Shown piece by piece: positions 54,997-63,494 of a stretch of 64,000 nucleotides of DNA. Position 1 is the stretch's first letter. Each line of letters starts with the position of its first letter. The DNA is from Fluviibacter phosphoraccumulans_A. GTDB taxonomy: Bacteria; Pseudomonadota; Gammaproteobacteria; Burkholderiales; Rhodocyclaceae. The translations under genes and the position numbers were made by a program. The stretch covers positions 1,364,001 to 1,428,000 of the forward strand of contig CP126743.1 in assembly GCA_036287865.1 (NCBI GenBank), in the 5' to 3' direction. The notes under the pieces were generated by a model. It saw nothing but the letters and a program-made list of their open reading frames with translations. It ran no database searches and had not been told where the DNA came from.

Positions 54997-55518
54997 TTAC
55001 ACGAGCCCCATCAGGCCGAGCACACCCCCAAGCAGGATCAACCACAGGGGGTGAAGCTTGGTTCTGAGGTTGATGGCCACAGTGAACAGCAACAGCAAAA
55101 CACCGATCAGCCCAGGATCTGCCGAATGGGCAATCAAAGAGCCCGAGGCCAACACCAGGCCCACGGCCATGGGCGTTACACCCAACTGAATCGCCGCGCG
55201 CCAGCGCCAGTGTTGAAGCTTGTCCCAGTGTTTGAACAGCAAGCCGACCAACAAGCTCATCGGTAAACACATACCTAGGGTCGTCAGAAAGGCCCCTAGC
55301 CAACTATCAACATGCTGACCGATCAGCGTAACAATCAGCACATTGGGCCCGGGAGCGGCCTGGGCAATGGCAAAGAGCTCGGTAAACGTACGCGCGTCCA
55401 TCCATCCGTGTTCGGTCACTGCAATCCGGTATAACTCGGGAATCACTGCCGATGCACCACCAAATGACACGAATGCAACCAGAAAGAAGCTGACAAAAAG
55501 TTCGATCAGGATCGGCAT
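54997..55518 (-). CDS. Chromate transporter (CHR) half protein 2
   Basis: 173-aa short-chain CHR protein: LFVSFFLVAFVSFGGASAVIPELYR, then FAIAQAAPGPNVLIVTLIG (the CHR PGPN motif) and four further helices. Converges with hisC 4 bases away. Short ChrA proteins work as pairs; this is the second, overlapping the first by 13 bases. Exports chromate in studied cases; the substrate here is not known. Start MPILIELF at 55518. Confidence 0.88.
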   Translation of the reverse strand: MPILIELFVSFFLVAFVSFGGASAVIPELYRIAVTEHGWMDARTFTELFAIAQAAPGPNVLIVTLIGQHVDSWLGAFLTTLGMCLPMSLLVGLLFKHWDKLQHWRWRAAIQLGVTPMAVGLVLASGSLIAHSADPGLIGVLLLLFTVAINLRTKLHPLWLILLGGVLGLMGLV

Positions 55519-56104
55519 GCTTTCGCCTCCTGACTCAAACGCCACCAGCTCAAGCTAATCGTCAGCGTTGCACCACCTAGCATCACCACAGGCAGCGGCC
55601 AATGGAGTAATGCAATAGCGGCAAATGCGGCGGCGGCAAACGGGAGATAAATCGCGCGGTTATTTACATTCAACCCCATACGAATCCCTGTCGCAATGAT
55701 GAGCCCGGCACCGACCAGCGTAATGCCTTGCAGCATGGATTGCACAGCCGGTAACTCGCCATAGCGCCCATAGAGCACGCCGAGCACTAGCGCTACCAGA
55801 AAGGGGCCCAGCATGAGCCCTGTGGCGCCGGCGACAGCACCGCGCCAGCCGCAGAAACGCACACCCACCGCAACGGCCAGATTCACCACATTTGGCCCAG
55901 GTAGAAACTGGCAAAGCCCTAGCAAGATATTAAACTCTTCAGCCGACAGCCAGCCTTCTGTCTCCACAAGCAATCGACGTGCCCACGGCAAGACCCCCCA
56001 AACCCGGACAACCCAACGCGACTAAAGCCCTGAAAAATGGCTAAAGGTGTTGGCGAAGCGGGAACGGGTTTAGTGACCGATTCTGAAATCTGCGGAGCGG
56101 GCAT
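55506..56104 (-). pseudogene. Chromate transporter (CHR) half protein 1, frameshifted
   Basis: The start is ATG 56104 inside the hisD 3' end: MPAPQISESVTKPVPASPTP, then FQGFSRVGLSGFGG. At a run of six C (plus strand 55994-55999) one base is missing and the frame changes to PWARRLLVETEGWL, followed by GLCQFLPGPNVVNLAVAVG (CHR motif) and helices to 55506. As written only a partial protein is made from 55991. Homopolymer position makes a sequencing error plausible. Confidence 0.75.
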
Positions 56105-57368
56105 GCGCGGTAAGCCCCTCGCCTTCGGCCAGACTGGACGCAATGGCCCCTAAAGTCTGGGCGTCTTCCTGAGATACATGAATCAGGCTACTGCGCTTCT
56201 GGAAGTCGTACACGCCCAAGGGCGAAGAAAAACGCGCGCTACCCGAGGTCGGCAACACGTGGTTCGGGCCAGCACAGTAATCACCCAACGACTCTGAACT
56301 GTAGGCACCCATAAAGATCGCACCGGCGTGGCGTATCAGTGGCACCAAGGCCTGTGGATCTTGAACAGATAGCTCCAGGTGCTCAGGCGCAATATGGTTA
56401 CTGATTTCGCAGGCTTCGGCCAGATCTTTCACCAGAATCAGAGCACCCCGGTCTTTGAGCGAGGCACGAATGACATCAGCACGTGGCATTTGCGGCAACA
56501 GGCGATTAATGCTTTCGGTAACGGCATCCAGATAAGCGGCATCCGGGCAGATTAGGATGGATTGAGCCAATTCATCGTGCTCGGCTTGCGAGAACAAATC
56601 CATAGCCACCCAGTCGGATGGTGTTGTGCCATCAGCAATGATCAGAATTTCCGAAGGGCCAGCGATCATATCGATACCCACCGTGCCGAATACGTGACGC
56701 TTGGCATTGGCCACGTAGGCATTACCCGGGCCGACAATCTTATCGACCTGTGGCACAGTTGCCGTACCATAGGCCAGTGCACCCACGGCCTGCGCACCAC
56801 CAATGGTGAATACGCGATCCACCCCAGCAATTGCGGCAGCCGCCAGGACCAGCTGATTACGCTCGCCCCCCGGCGTTGGCACCACCATAATAAGTTCTTG
56901 CACATCAGCCACTTTGGCCGGAATAGCATTCATCAGCACCGAAGAAGGATAAGCTGCTTTACCACCGGGCACATACAGACCGACCCGATCAAGCGGGGTT
57001 ACGCGCTGGCCGAGAACAGTGCCATCGGCTTCGGTATAGGTCCAACCTTCTACACGCTGGCGCTCATGAAACGCGCGAATACGCTGCGCAGCGGTCTCCA
57101 ACGCAGCACGCTGATCATGCGACAGAGTTTGAAGTGCGGACTGTAGTTCTGTCTGAGGCAGTTCCAGATGTTGCGCATCATGCACATCCAGACGATCAAA
57201 CTGACGGGTATAATCCAGCAATGCGACATCGCCACGCTGGCGAATATCCGCAAGAATTTCAACGACGGTGTGCTCGATACCCGCATCCTGTTCGGCTTCT
57301 AGCGCCAGCAGGTTTGTCAGCTCGGCTGCAAAGTCTGGCGATTGGGTACTTAACCGACGAATGGTCAT
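56070..57368 (-). CDS. hisD: Histidinol dehydrogenase
   Basis: 432 aa. GLYVPGGKAAYPSSVLMNAIPA, TIGGAQAVGALAYGT, KIVGPGNAYVANAKRHVFG, GIDMIAGPSEILII and the zinc and catalytic His in IAPEHLELS. Final two steps to histidine. ATG 57368 chosen. Its last codons overlap the start of the CHR gene. Confidence 0.97.
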   Translation of the reverse strand: MTIRRLSTQSPDFAAELTNLLALEAEQDAGIEHTVVEILADIRQRGDVALLDYTRQFDRLDVHDAQHLELPQTELQSALQTLSHDQRAALETAAQRIRAFHERQRVEGWTYTEADGTVLGQRVTPLDRVGLYVPGGKAAYPSSVLMNAIPAKVADVQELIMVVPTPGGERNQLVLAAAAIAGVDRVFTIGGAQAVGALAYGTATVPQVDKIVGPGNAYVANAKRHVFGTVGIDMIAGPSEILIIADGTTPSDWVAMDLFSQAEHDELAQSILICPDAAYLDAVTESINRLLPQMPRADVIRASLKDRGALILVKDLAEACEISNHIAPEHLELSVQDPQALVPLIRHAGAIFMGAYSSESLGDYCAGPNHVLPTSGSARFSSPLGVYDFQKRSSLIHVSQEDAQTLGAIASSLAEGEGLTAHARSADFRIGH

Positions 57369-57381
57369 AGCAGTCTCCGGT

Positions 57382-58059
57382 TCAGGCAGCCTGACGGGCA
57401 ACAGCGCCTTCAAAATCACTGAGGATGCGCTGCAGACGCTCATGTTTCAGCTTCAAGGCAGCCGGATTCACTACAAGGCGCGATGAGATCGGCATCACAT
57501 CTTCTACCGCCTGCAGATTATTAGCTCGCAGGGTATTGCCTGAAGACACCAGATCCACAATCGCATCCGATAACCCGACCAGTGGTCCTAACTCCATAGA
57601 GCCATAGAGTTTGATCAAATCAATGTGTACGCCTTTGGCAGCAAAGTGTTCACGCGCAATATTGACGTACTTGGTTGCCACACGCAGACGACTGCCGGGC
57701 TTAACTGCCGCAGCGTAATCAAATCCTTCGGATACGGCCACCATCATTTTGCAACGAGCAATCTGCAGGTCGAGTGGCTCGTATAAGCCTTGACCGCCAT
57801 GCTCGATCAGCGCGTCTTTGCCTGCAACGCCGATATCAGCGGCACCATATTGCACGTAGGTCGGCACATCCGTTGCGCGGACAATCACAATGCGCACGTC
57901 AGGATCCTGCGTAGGCAGAATCAGTTTACGTGACGACTCCAGATCTTCCGTCGACAGAATACCCGCTGCCTCAAGCAAAGGCAGCGTTTCTTCGAGGATA
58001 CGACCCTTCGATAGGGCAATGGTAATACCGCAGTTATTGCTACTCACAACAGGTTCCAA
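57382..58059 (-). CDS. hisG: ATP phosphoribosyltransferase, short form
   Basis: 225-aa catalytic subunit without the regulatory C-terminal domain, so HisZ must be encoded elsewhere. IALSKGRILEETLPLLEAAG, DVPTYVQYGAADIGVAGKD and DAIVDLVSSGNTLRANNL. First enzyme of histidine synthesis. 13 bases before hisD. Confidence 0.95.
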   Translation of the reverse strand: MEPVVSSNNCGITIALSKGRILEETLPLLEAAGILSTEDLESSRKLILPTQDPDVRIVIVRATDVPTYVQYGAADIGVAGKDALIEHGGQGLYEPLDLQIARCKMMVAVSEGFDYAAAVKPGSRLRVATKYVNIAREHFAAKGVHIDLIKLYGSMELGPLVGLSDAIVDLVSSGNTLRANNLQAVEDVMPISSRLVVNPAALKLKHERLQRILSDFEGAVARQAA

Positions 58060-58105
58060 TCAGTTCAAAGCAGGCAGAGGTATGAACTATGCCTAAACCC
58101 GTATT

Positions 58106-59368
58106 CTAGCGGACGCGACGCACTGAAGCGCCCAGACGTGCCAGCTTTTCCTCAATGCGTTCGTAACCCCGATCCAGATGATAAATACGCTCGATGAGTG
58201 TCTCACCCTGCGCCGCAAGGCCAGCAACCACCAGCGCAGCGGAAGCACGCAAGTCGGTTGCCATCACAGTAGCACCCTCCAGCTTTTGTACACCGGTCAC
58301 GGCCGCCGAATTACCATCGATATGAATGTCCGCACCCAGACGCATCAACTCAACCGCGTGCATGAAACGATTCTCGAAGATCCTCTCTTTAATGATTGCC
58401 GTCCCTTCGGCCAGGCAATTGACTGCCATCAGCTGGGCCTGCATATCCGTTGGGAAGGCCGGATACGGTGCTGTACGGAAAGACACTGACTTTAATCGCG
58501 CCGGCGCTTTGAGGCTCAGGCTATTAGCATTTCCCTCAATGACACAGCCTGCTTCGACCAGTTTAGCCGTAACGGCTTCCAGATAGGCCGCCGAGGTGCC
58601 CTGTAATGTCACGTTACCACCGGTAATGGCGGCCGCGCACAGGAAGGTACCCGTTTCAATACGATCCGGCATCACCGCATGTTCCGCGCCATGTAGGGCA
58701 GGAACCCCCTGGATACGAATCACATCCGTGCCGGCGCCTTCGGTCTTGGCACCCATGGCAATCAGACAGTTCGCCAGATCAACGACTTCCGGCTCGCAGG
58801 CTGCGTTTTCAATGACGGTTTCGCCGTTGGCCAGTGCTGCCGCCATCATCAGGTTTTCCGTGCCGGTTACCGTCACCATATCGGTACAGATATGGGCACC
58901 CTTCAAACCGCCCGCTGGTGCCTTGGCGTGGATATAACCTGCTTCAACGTGAACCTCGGCACCCATGGCCTGCAGACCTTTGATGTGCTGATCGACCGGA
59001 CGTGCGCCAATAGCACAGCCGCCAGGCAAAGATACTTTCGCCTCACCCCAGCGCACAACCAGAGGCCCCAAGACCAGGATGGATGCCCGCATAGTCTTAA
59101 CGAGCTCATAAGGCGCTGTTGGGTCAGTTAAGCCATTCGCATCTAGCGTCACACCCGCTTCAGCACCATCCAGCGTCGAAGCCACACCCATATTGGTGAG
59201 CAGATGAATCATCGTAGCCACATCGTGCAAATGTGGCAGGTTAGTCATCACCAGCGGTTCACGCGTTAACAAACTGGCGCAAAGTATCGGCAATGCCGCA
59301 TTCTTGGCACCCGAAATACGAATTTCACCTTCGAGACGGGCGCCACCCTGAATCAATAACTTATCCAC
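58106..59368 (-). CDS. murA: UDP-N-acetylglucosamine 1-carboxyvinyltransferase
   Basis: 420 aa. ISGAKNAALPILCASLLT, PGGCAIGARPVDQHIKGL (the Cys115-type catalytic residue and the fosfomycin target), LMMAAALANGETVIENAACEPE, and DMQAQLMAVN. First committed step of peptidoglycan. Overlaps bolA by 8 bases. Confidence 0.97.
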   Translation of the reverse strand: MDKLLIQGGARLEGEIRISGAKNAALPILCASLLTREPLVMTNLPHLHDVATMIHLLTNMGVASTLDGAEAGVTLDANGLTDPTAPYELVKTMRASILVLGPLVVRWGEAKVSLPGGCAIGARPVDQHIKGLQAMGAEVHVEAGYIHAKAPAGGLKGAHICTDMVTVTGTENLMMAAALANGETVIENAACEPEVVDLANCLIAMGAKTEGAGTDVIRIQGVPALHGAEHAVMPDRIETGTFLCAAAITGGNVTLQGTSAAYLEAVTAKLVEAGCVIEGNANSLSLKAPARLKSVSFRTAPYPAFPTDMQAQLMAVNCLAEGTAIIKERIFENRFMHAVELMRLGADIHIDGNSAAVTGVQKLEGATVMATDLRASAALVVAGLAAQGETLIERIYHLDRGYERIEEKLARLGASVRRVR

Positions 59369-59603
59369 GTTGTGCCCACTCCTCTGGGGTCAATGTCTGC
59401 ATGGTTAGGGCATGCACCAGCTCATCTCTCATCGCATCACCCAGCGCACCGTATACGGCCTGATGGCGTCTTACCCGAGCCAGACCAGTAAAGGCCTCAC
59501 TCACGATTAGCAACTCGAAATGGCGCCCATCGCCATCTAGCACCAGATGAGACACAGTCAACTTTGCCCGCAATGCAACTTCGATGTCTTCCAGACGAAC
59601 CAT
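59361..59603 (-). CDS. BolA family protein (IbaG-like)
   Basis: 80 aa. VSHLVLDGDGRHFELLIVSE, FTGLARVRRHQAVYGALGD (class II KH-like, R-H-x-x-V-Y), ending in ALTMQTLTPEEWAQRG. Works with monothiol glutaredoxin in Fe-S handling. Always next to murA in beta- and gammaproteobacteria. Confidence 0.92.
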   Translation of the reverse strand: MVRLEDIEVALRAKLTVSHLVLDGDGRHFELLIVSEAFTGLARVRRHQAVYGALGDAMRDELVHALTMQTLTPEEWAQRG

Positions 59604-59615
59604 AGCTTAACCTTA

Positions 59616-60365
59616 TTAGCTACGCAGCTTATAGCCGCGCACCAGCAAAACGAAACTCAACAACCCAATAAGCGCTGTAAAACCGAGGGCAATGCCAAAG
59701 CTCAACCAGGGCGAAGCATCTGAAACCGCAAAAAATCCATAGCGGAAACCATCAATCAGATAGAACAAGGGGTTCATCCGAGATAGCTCCTGCCAGAACG
59801 CAGGTAGAGATTGTACCGAGTAGAAGACGCCAGACAGCATGGTCAGCGGCAGAATTAAAAAATTCTGGAAAGCGGCCAACTGGTCGAACTTCTCGGCCCA
59901 CATCCCAGCAATCAGCCCCAGCGCCCCCATCAACGCCCCCCAGCAAGGTAAAAACCACTACCCACAAGGGCTCTGCCATGGTTAAGCCACTGATCCAGCA
60001 GGTGGCTAGTAACACGCCACTGCCTACCACCGCACCCCGGATTGTGGCAGCCAAAAGATAAGCGCCAAAGAACTGCAGGTTAGAAATCGGCGTCAGCAAG
60101 ACAAAAACCAGTTTCCGGTGATTTTGGACTGAATGAGTGACGACGAACTATTGGCAAAGGCATTCTGCAACACCGGCATCATCACCAGACCCGGGATCAA
60201 AAACGCCGTATAGCGGACCCCATGCACCTGTACATGGTTATCCAGCACCTGGGAAAAAATCATCAGATAAAGCAAAGCGGTGAGCACAGGCGCACAAACC
60301 GTCTGGAAACCTACTTTCCAGAAACGGAGCAGCTCTTTACGCAAGAGCGTCATGAACTCCGTCAC
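59616..60365 (-). pseudogene. ABC-2 type permease (YadH-like), two frameshifts
   Basis: Pieces of one ~250-aa membrane protein in three frames. TEFMTLLRKELLRFWKVGFQ to SSLIQSKITGN (60365-~60110), TPISNLQFFGAYLLAATIRG to VVVFTLLG (~60100-59945), and MGALGLIAGMWAEKFDQLAA through LPLTMLSGVFYSVQSLP to the end at 59616. Lesions lie at ~60109-60113 (base missing) and in the run of six C at 59936-59941 (base extra). It overlaps the ATPase gene upstream by 4 bases. Export substrate unknown. Confidence 0.8.
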
Positions 60366-61300
60366 GTCGTACCCTCCGGCCCGTTCCCCATGAACTTGAG
60401 GAAAGCGGTTTCAAGGTCGGGTGGAGAAATACTCATATCTTCCAGACGACAACCGGATTCACGCAAGGCAGCCAGCACCGATTCAATATCCGACAGTTCG
60501 TCGAGCGTCCATTCCCAGGATCGTTCAATATCAGGTACAGCTTTGGCCGCGGCAGCCAAAGCTGGTGGCAAACACCCACCTTCAGCTAAATGCACCGTGA
60601 GACGGTGTTTGGCAAATTGCCGAATCAGCGTTTCTGTTTTTTCCAAGGCGTAAATTCCGCCAGATCGCAGCAATGCCAATCGGCCACAGAGCGCTTCGGC
60701 CTCTTCCAGATAATGCGTTGTCAGAAGAATCGTGTGACCATCCCGGTTCAAGCGGCGAATGAAGCGCCACAAACCTTGACGCAAAGCGACGTCAACACCG
60801 GCCGTGGGCTCATCCAGAATAATCACCGGTGGACTATGCACTAACGCCTGCGCAACCAGCACGCGGCGTTTCATACCGCCCGAAAGGCTGCGCATGGAAT
60901 GATCGGCTTTATCTGACAAATCCAGCTCAGACAGCAGCTCATCAATCCAGGCATCGTTTTTCTGAACACCAAAATAGCCGGACTGCAGTCGCAGAATTTC
61001 ACGAACCGAAAAGAAGGGGTCGAACACCAGCTTCTGGGGAACCACGCCCAATGAGCGTCGCGCCGCCCGGTAATCGGATCGTGTATCGTGCCCCAGAATA
61101 CGAATAGTGCCCGCGTCCTGACGGCAAAGCCCTGCCATACAGGAGATTAGGGTTGTCTTGCCCGCACCATTGGGACCAAGCAAGCCAAAAAACTCACCAG
61201 CTTCTATTTCAAGAAACACATCACGTAAAGCCTGAACGGGTTCTCTCGCACGCGCAAAGGTTTTGACAACCTGCCTGACAGAAACCGCAGGAACACTCAC
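60362..61300 (-). CDS. ABC transporter ATPase (YadG-like)
   Basis: 312 aa from GTG 61300. Walker A GLLGPNGAGKTTLIS, Q-loop GVVPQKLVFDP, signature LSGGMKRRVLVAQAL, Walker B VIILDEPTAGVDVALR, and H-loop TTHYLEEAEAL, then a C-terminal extension of the drug/sugar-exporter type. Intact, although its membrane partner is frameshifted. Confidence 0.92.
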   Translation of the reverse strand: MSVPAVSVRQVVKTFARAREPVQALRDVFLEIEAGEFFGLLGPNGAGKTTLISCMAGLCRQDAGTIRILGHDTRSDYRAARRSLGVVPQKLVFDPFFSVREILRLQSGYFGVQKNDAWIDELLSELDLSDKADHSMRSLSGGMKRRVLVAQALVHSPPVIILDEPTAGVDVALRQGLWRFIRRLNRDGHTILLTTHYLEEAEALCGRLALLRSGGIYALEKTETLIRQFAKHRLTVHLAEGGCLPPALAAAAKAVPDIERSWEWTLDELSDIESVLAALRESGCRLEDMSISPPDLETAFLKFMGNGPEGTT

Positions 61301-61303
61301 TAC

Positions 61304-61585
61304 TTAAACAATCCGAAATAGCGTCTGCAAACCGTACAAGTCACTTAAAGCACGTAGCGCCGGCGGCGCATGGTGCACAGTCACTATGGCGCCGTGTGCC
61401 GATCGGCTGCAGGCCAGCAATACCATTAATGCCGAAGAATCAACCCGGCCAACTGCAGCCATATCCACATGCAAGATATGATCCGAATGGCTGATGGCAC
61501 GTAGCAGACCCGGCACTTCCGCGACCGTCATATCGCCGCGAATTTCTAGCCGCTCGCCGTTATCGTGTCGCTGTATACCTGTCAT
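61304..61585 (-). CDS. mlaB: STAS-domain protein MlaB
   Basis: 93 aa. LEIRGDMTVAEVPGLLRAI and the STAS loop HVDMAAVGRVDSSALMVLLAC, with the D-S-S anti-sigma-antagonist-like motif. MlaB is the regulatory subunit of the MlaFEDB phospholipid transporter. Directly downstream of mlaC. Confidence 0.85.
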   Translation of the reverse strand: MTGIQRHDNGERLEIRGDMTVAEVPGLLRAISHSDHILHVDMAAVGRVDSSALMVLLACSRSAHGAIVTVHHAPPALRALSDLYGLQTLFRIV

Positions 61586-61595
61586 GCCAGAACGC

Positions 61596-62228
61596 TCAGG
61601 AGGCCTTGCTCTTCTGTTCCAGCTGTTTATTTTTCTCGGCCAGCATTTTGATCAGGCCATCCACCCCATTGGTATGGATCTCTTGTGCAAACGCATCACG
61701 ATAGTTGGTAATCAAAGAAATACCGGCCATAGTGACATCATAAACCTTCCAGCTATCGGACATTTTCTCCAGGCTGAAATTAACGTCGATCGGTTTTGCG
61801 CCCGGCTTAAGGATCAACGTTTTGACGACGACACTTTGATCATCCGGATTCAACTTGAAGGGTTTGTATTCAATGGTCTGTTCTTTTTTAATGCCAATAA
61901 ATGCATTGGCAAACGTACGAATCAGCAATTTACGAAACTCATATACCAGCTGCTTTTGCTGCTCGGGTGTTGCCTGGCGCCAATCTTTCCCAACGGCCAG
62001 CCGGGTCATACGATTGAAATCAAAATCCTTGAGGATTGATTTCTCTGCCCAATCAATCAGCTTGCTGATATCACCCTTTTGCAGTGAAGCATCCTGATTC
62101 ACGTACACATAGGTTTCCTGCGTGATCTGCTTTACCAACTGATCAGGTGGCATAAGCTCCGCCTGAGCGATCGATGCAATAAACAGACCTACTAGGAGGA
62201 ATAGCTTGCGCAATTGCAGCAACATCAT
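61596..62228 (-). CDS. mlaC: Periplasmic phospholipid-binding protein MlaC
   Basis: 210 aa with signal peptide (LRKLFLLVGLFIASIAQA). LIDWAEKSILKDFDFNRMTRLAVGKDW is cut in mid-motif here only for length: the FDFNRMTRLAVG part and QLVYEFRKLLIRTFA are typical MlaC (Ttg2D). Shuttles lipids between MlaA and MlaFEDB. Confidence 0.93.
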   Translation of the reverse strand: MMLLQLRKLFLLVGLFIASIAQAELMPPDQLVKQITQETYVYVNQDASLQKGDISKLIDWAEKSILKDFDFNRMTRLAVGKDWRQATPEQQKQLVYEFRKLLIRTFANAFIGIKKEQTIEYKPFKLNPDDQSVVVKTLILKPGAKPIDVNFSLEKMSDSWKVYDVTMAGISLITNYRDAFAQEIHTNGVDGLIKMLAEKNKQLEQKSKAS

Positions 62229-62263
62229 AAAACTAGGCTCTCTGAGAAACGAATCTTTTCATT

Positions 62264-63028
62264 CTACTGCTGAGCAGTCACGCCGTCATTAGCTTCTGGT
62301 TTTGACGCCGCCTCGTCTTCAGCATCGATACCGGGTGGCGCGCCATCATAAATAAGATTCAGTCGGTTCTGCATGAATGCATCACGCAGGTAACTGTATT
62401 TATCGGTCGCCGCTTCTTCAATAATCTTTTCTGCCGGTAGCAAGTTAGCCCGGGTATTCAGGAAACGCACACCCCAGGCCGTGTAATAAGCGGTTGGATC
62501 CCTGAAAATCAGATCCAGCGGGCTCGCGGCAATATCCGCTGCCCAGCCAAAGGTGTCGCGTACATCGCTTGGCCCCAGAATCGGCAGCACAAAATAGGGT
62601 CCGGGCGGTACGCCCCAACGGCCAAATGTCACACCAAAATCGTTATCGCTCTTGTACCAGCCAGCATTACCTGCCACATCAAAGAGACCACCAAAACCCA
62701 GAGTCGTATTGATCACCACGCGACCCAGATCATTAAAGGCCTGTTCACCACGGCCTTGCAACAGATCATTGACGCCAATCATGACGTCGCTGATATTGGA
62801 AAAGAAGTTCGTCACCAGAATTCGCAGCGGTTCAGGCAGCATGAAGTCATAGCCAATAGCCACAGGCTTAACCAGCACCGTATCGATCGCTTCGTTCACC
62901 TGGAACATGCCACGATTGTAGGGCTCCCAGGGGTCACGCGGGTTCGAAGTGGCACAACCGGTGACGCTGACAACCAAGGCCAGCGCGGCCAACCAGCGAC
63001 GCGCGTTCAATTTACTGAGCACCTGCAT
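62264..63028 (-). CDS. mlaA: Outer-membrane lipoprotein MlaA (VacJ)
   Basis: 254 aa. Lipobox VSVTGCATS, then DPWEPYNRGMFQVNEAIDT, VRILVTN-like LRILVTNFFSNISDV, VINTTLGFGGLFDVAG and FGRWGVPPGPYFVLPILGPS. It removes surface phospholipids from the outer membrane. The gene overlaps mlaD by 17 bases. Confidence 0.94.
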   Translation of the reverse strand: MQVLSKLNARRWLAALALVVSVTGCATSNPRDPWEPYNRGMFQVNEAIDTVLVKPVAIGYDFMLPEPLRILVTNFFSNISDVMIGVNDLLQGRGEQAFNDLGRVVINTTLGFGGLFDVAGNAGWYKSDNDFGVTFGRWGVPPGPYFVLPILGPSDVRDTFGWAADIAASPLDLIFRDPTAYYTAWGVRFLNTRANLLPAEKIIEEAATDKYSYLRDAFMQNRLNLIYDGAPPGIDAEDEAASKPEANDGVTAQQ

Positions 63029-63494
63029 CCTTCTTGCCTTCCGAAGCCTTGTTAAACAAAAACTGGCTAATTAGTTTCTCAAGAACAATGGCCGACTGCG
63101 TTTTGGCAATCGCCCCACCCGCAGGGATCATTGTCTCATCTCCACCGGCATCCAGGCCAATATACTGCTCACCCAGCAGCCCCGAAGTCAGAATGGATGC
63201 AAACGTATCCATGGGGAACTGATACTGGCTGTCGATCTTGAGAACCACATTAGCTTCGTAAGTTTGAGGATTAAAGCGAATCTCGGAAACACGCCCGACA
63301 ACGACACCGGCGCTCTTAACCGGCCCACGCACTTTAAGCCCACCAATATTGTCGAATTTAGCAGTGATTTCGTAAGTAGTAGCAAAACTGCTAGCTGAAA
63401 AATTACTCACCTTGAGCGCAAGAAACAGCACAGCAGCAAACCCAATCACCACAAAAATACCTACCCAGAGATCCATTACCTTGCGGTTCATCAT
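63012..63494 (-). CDS. mlaD: Membrane-anchored MCE-domain protein MlaD
   Basis: 160 aa. N-terminal helix DLWVGIFVVIGFAAVLFLAL, then the MCE domain YEITAKFDNIGGLKVRGPVKS, GVVVGRVSEIRFN and LTSGLLGEQYIGLDAGGDE. Hexameric ring of the lipid transporter. Overlaps mlaE by 4 bases. Confidence 0.95.
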   Translation of the reverse strand: MMNRKVMDLWVGIFVVIGFAAVLFLALKVSNFSASSFATTYEITAKFDNIGGLKVRGPVKSAGVVVGRVSEIRFNPQTYEANVVLKIDSQYQFPMDTFASILTSGLLGEQYIGLDAGGDETMIPAGGAIAKTQSAIVLEKLISQFLFNKASEGKKDAGAQ

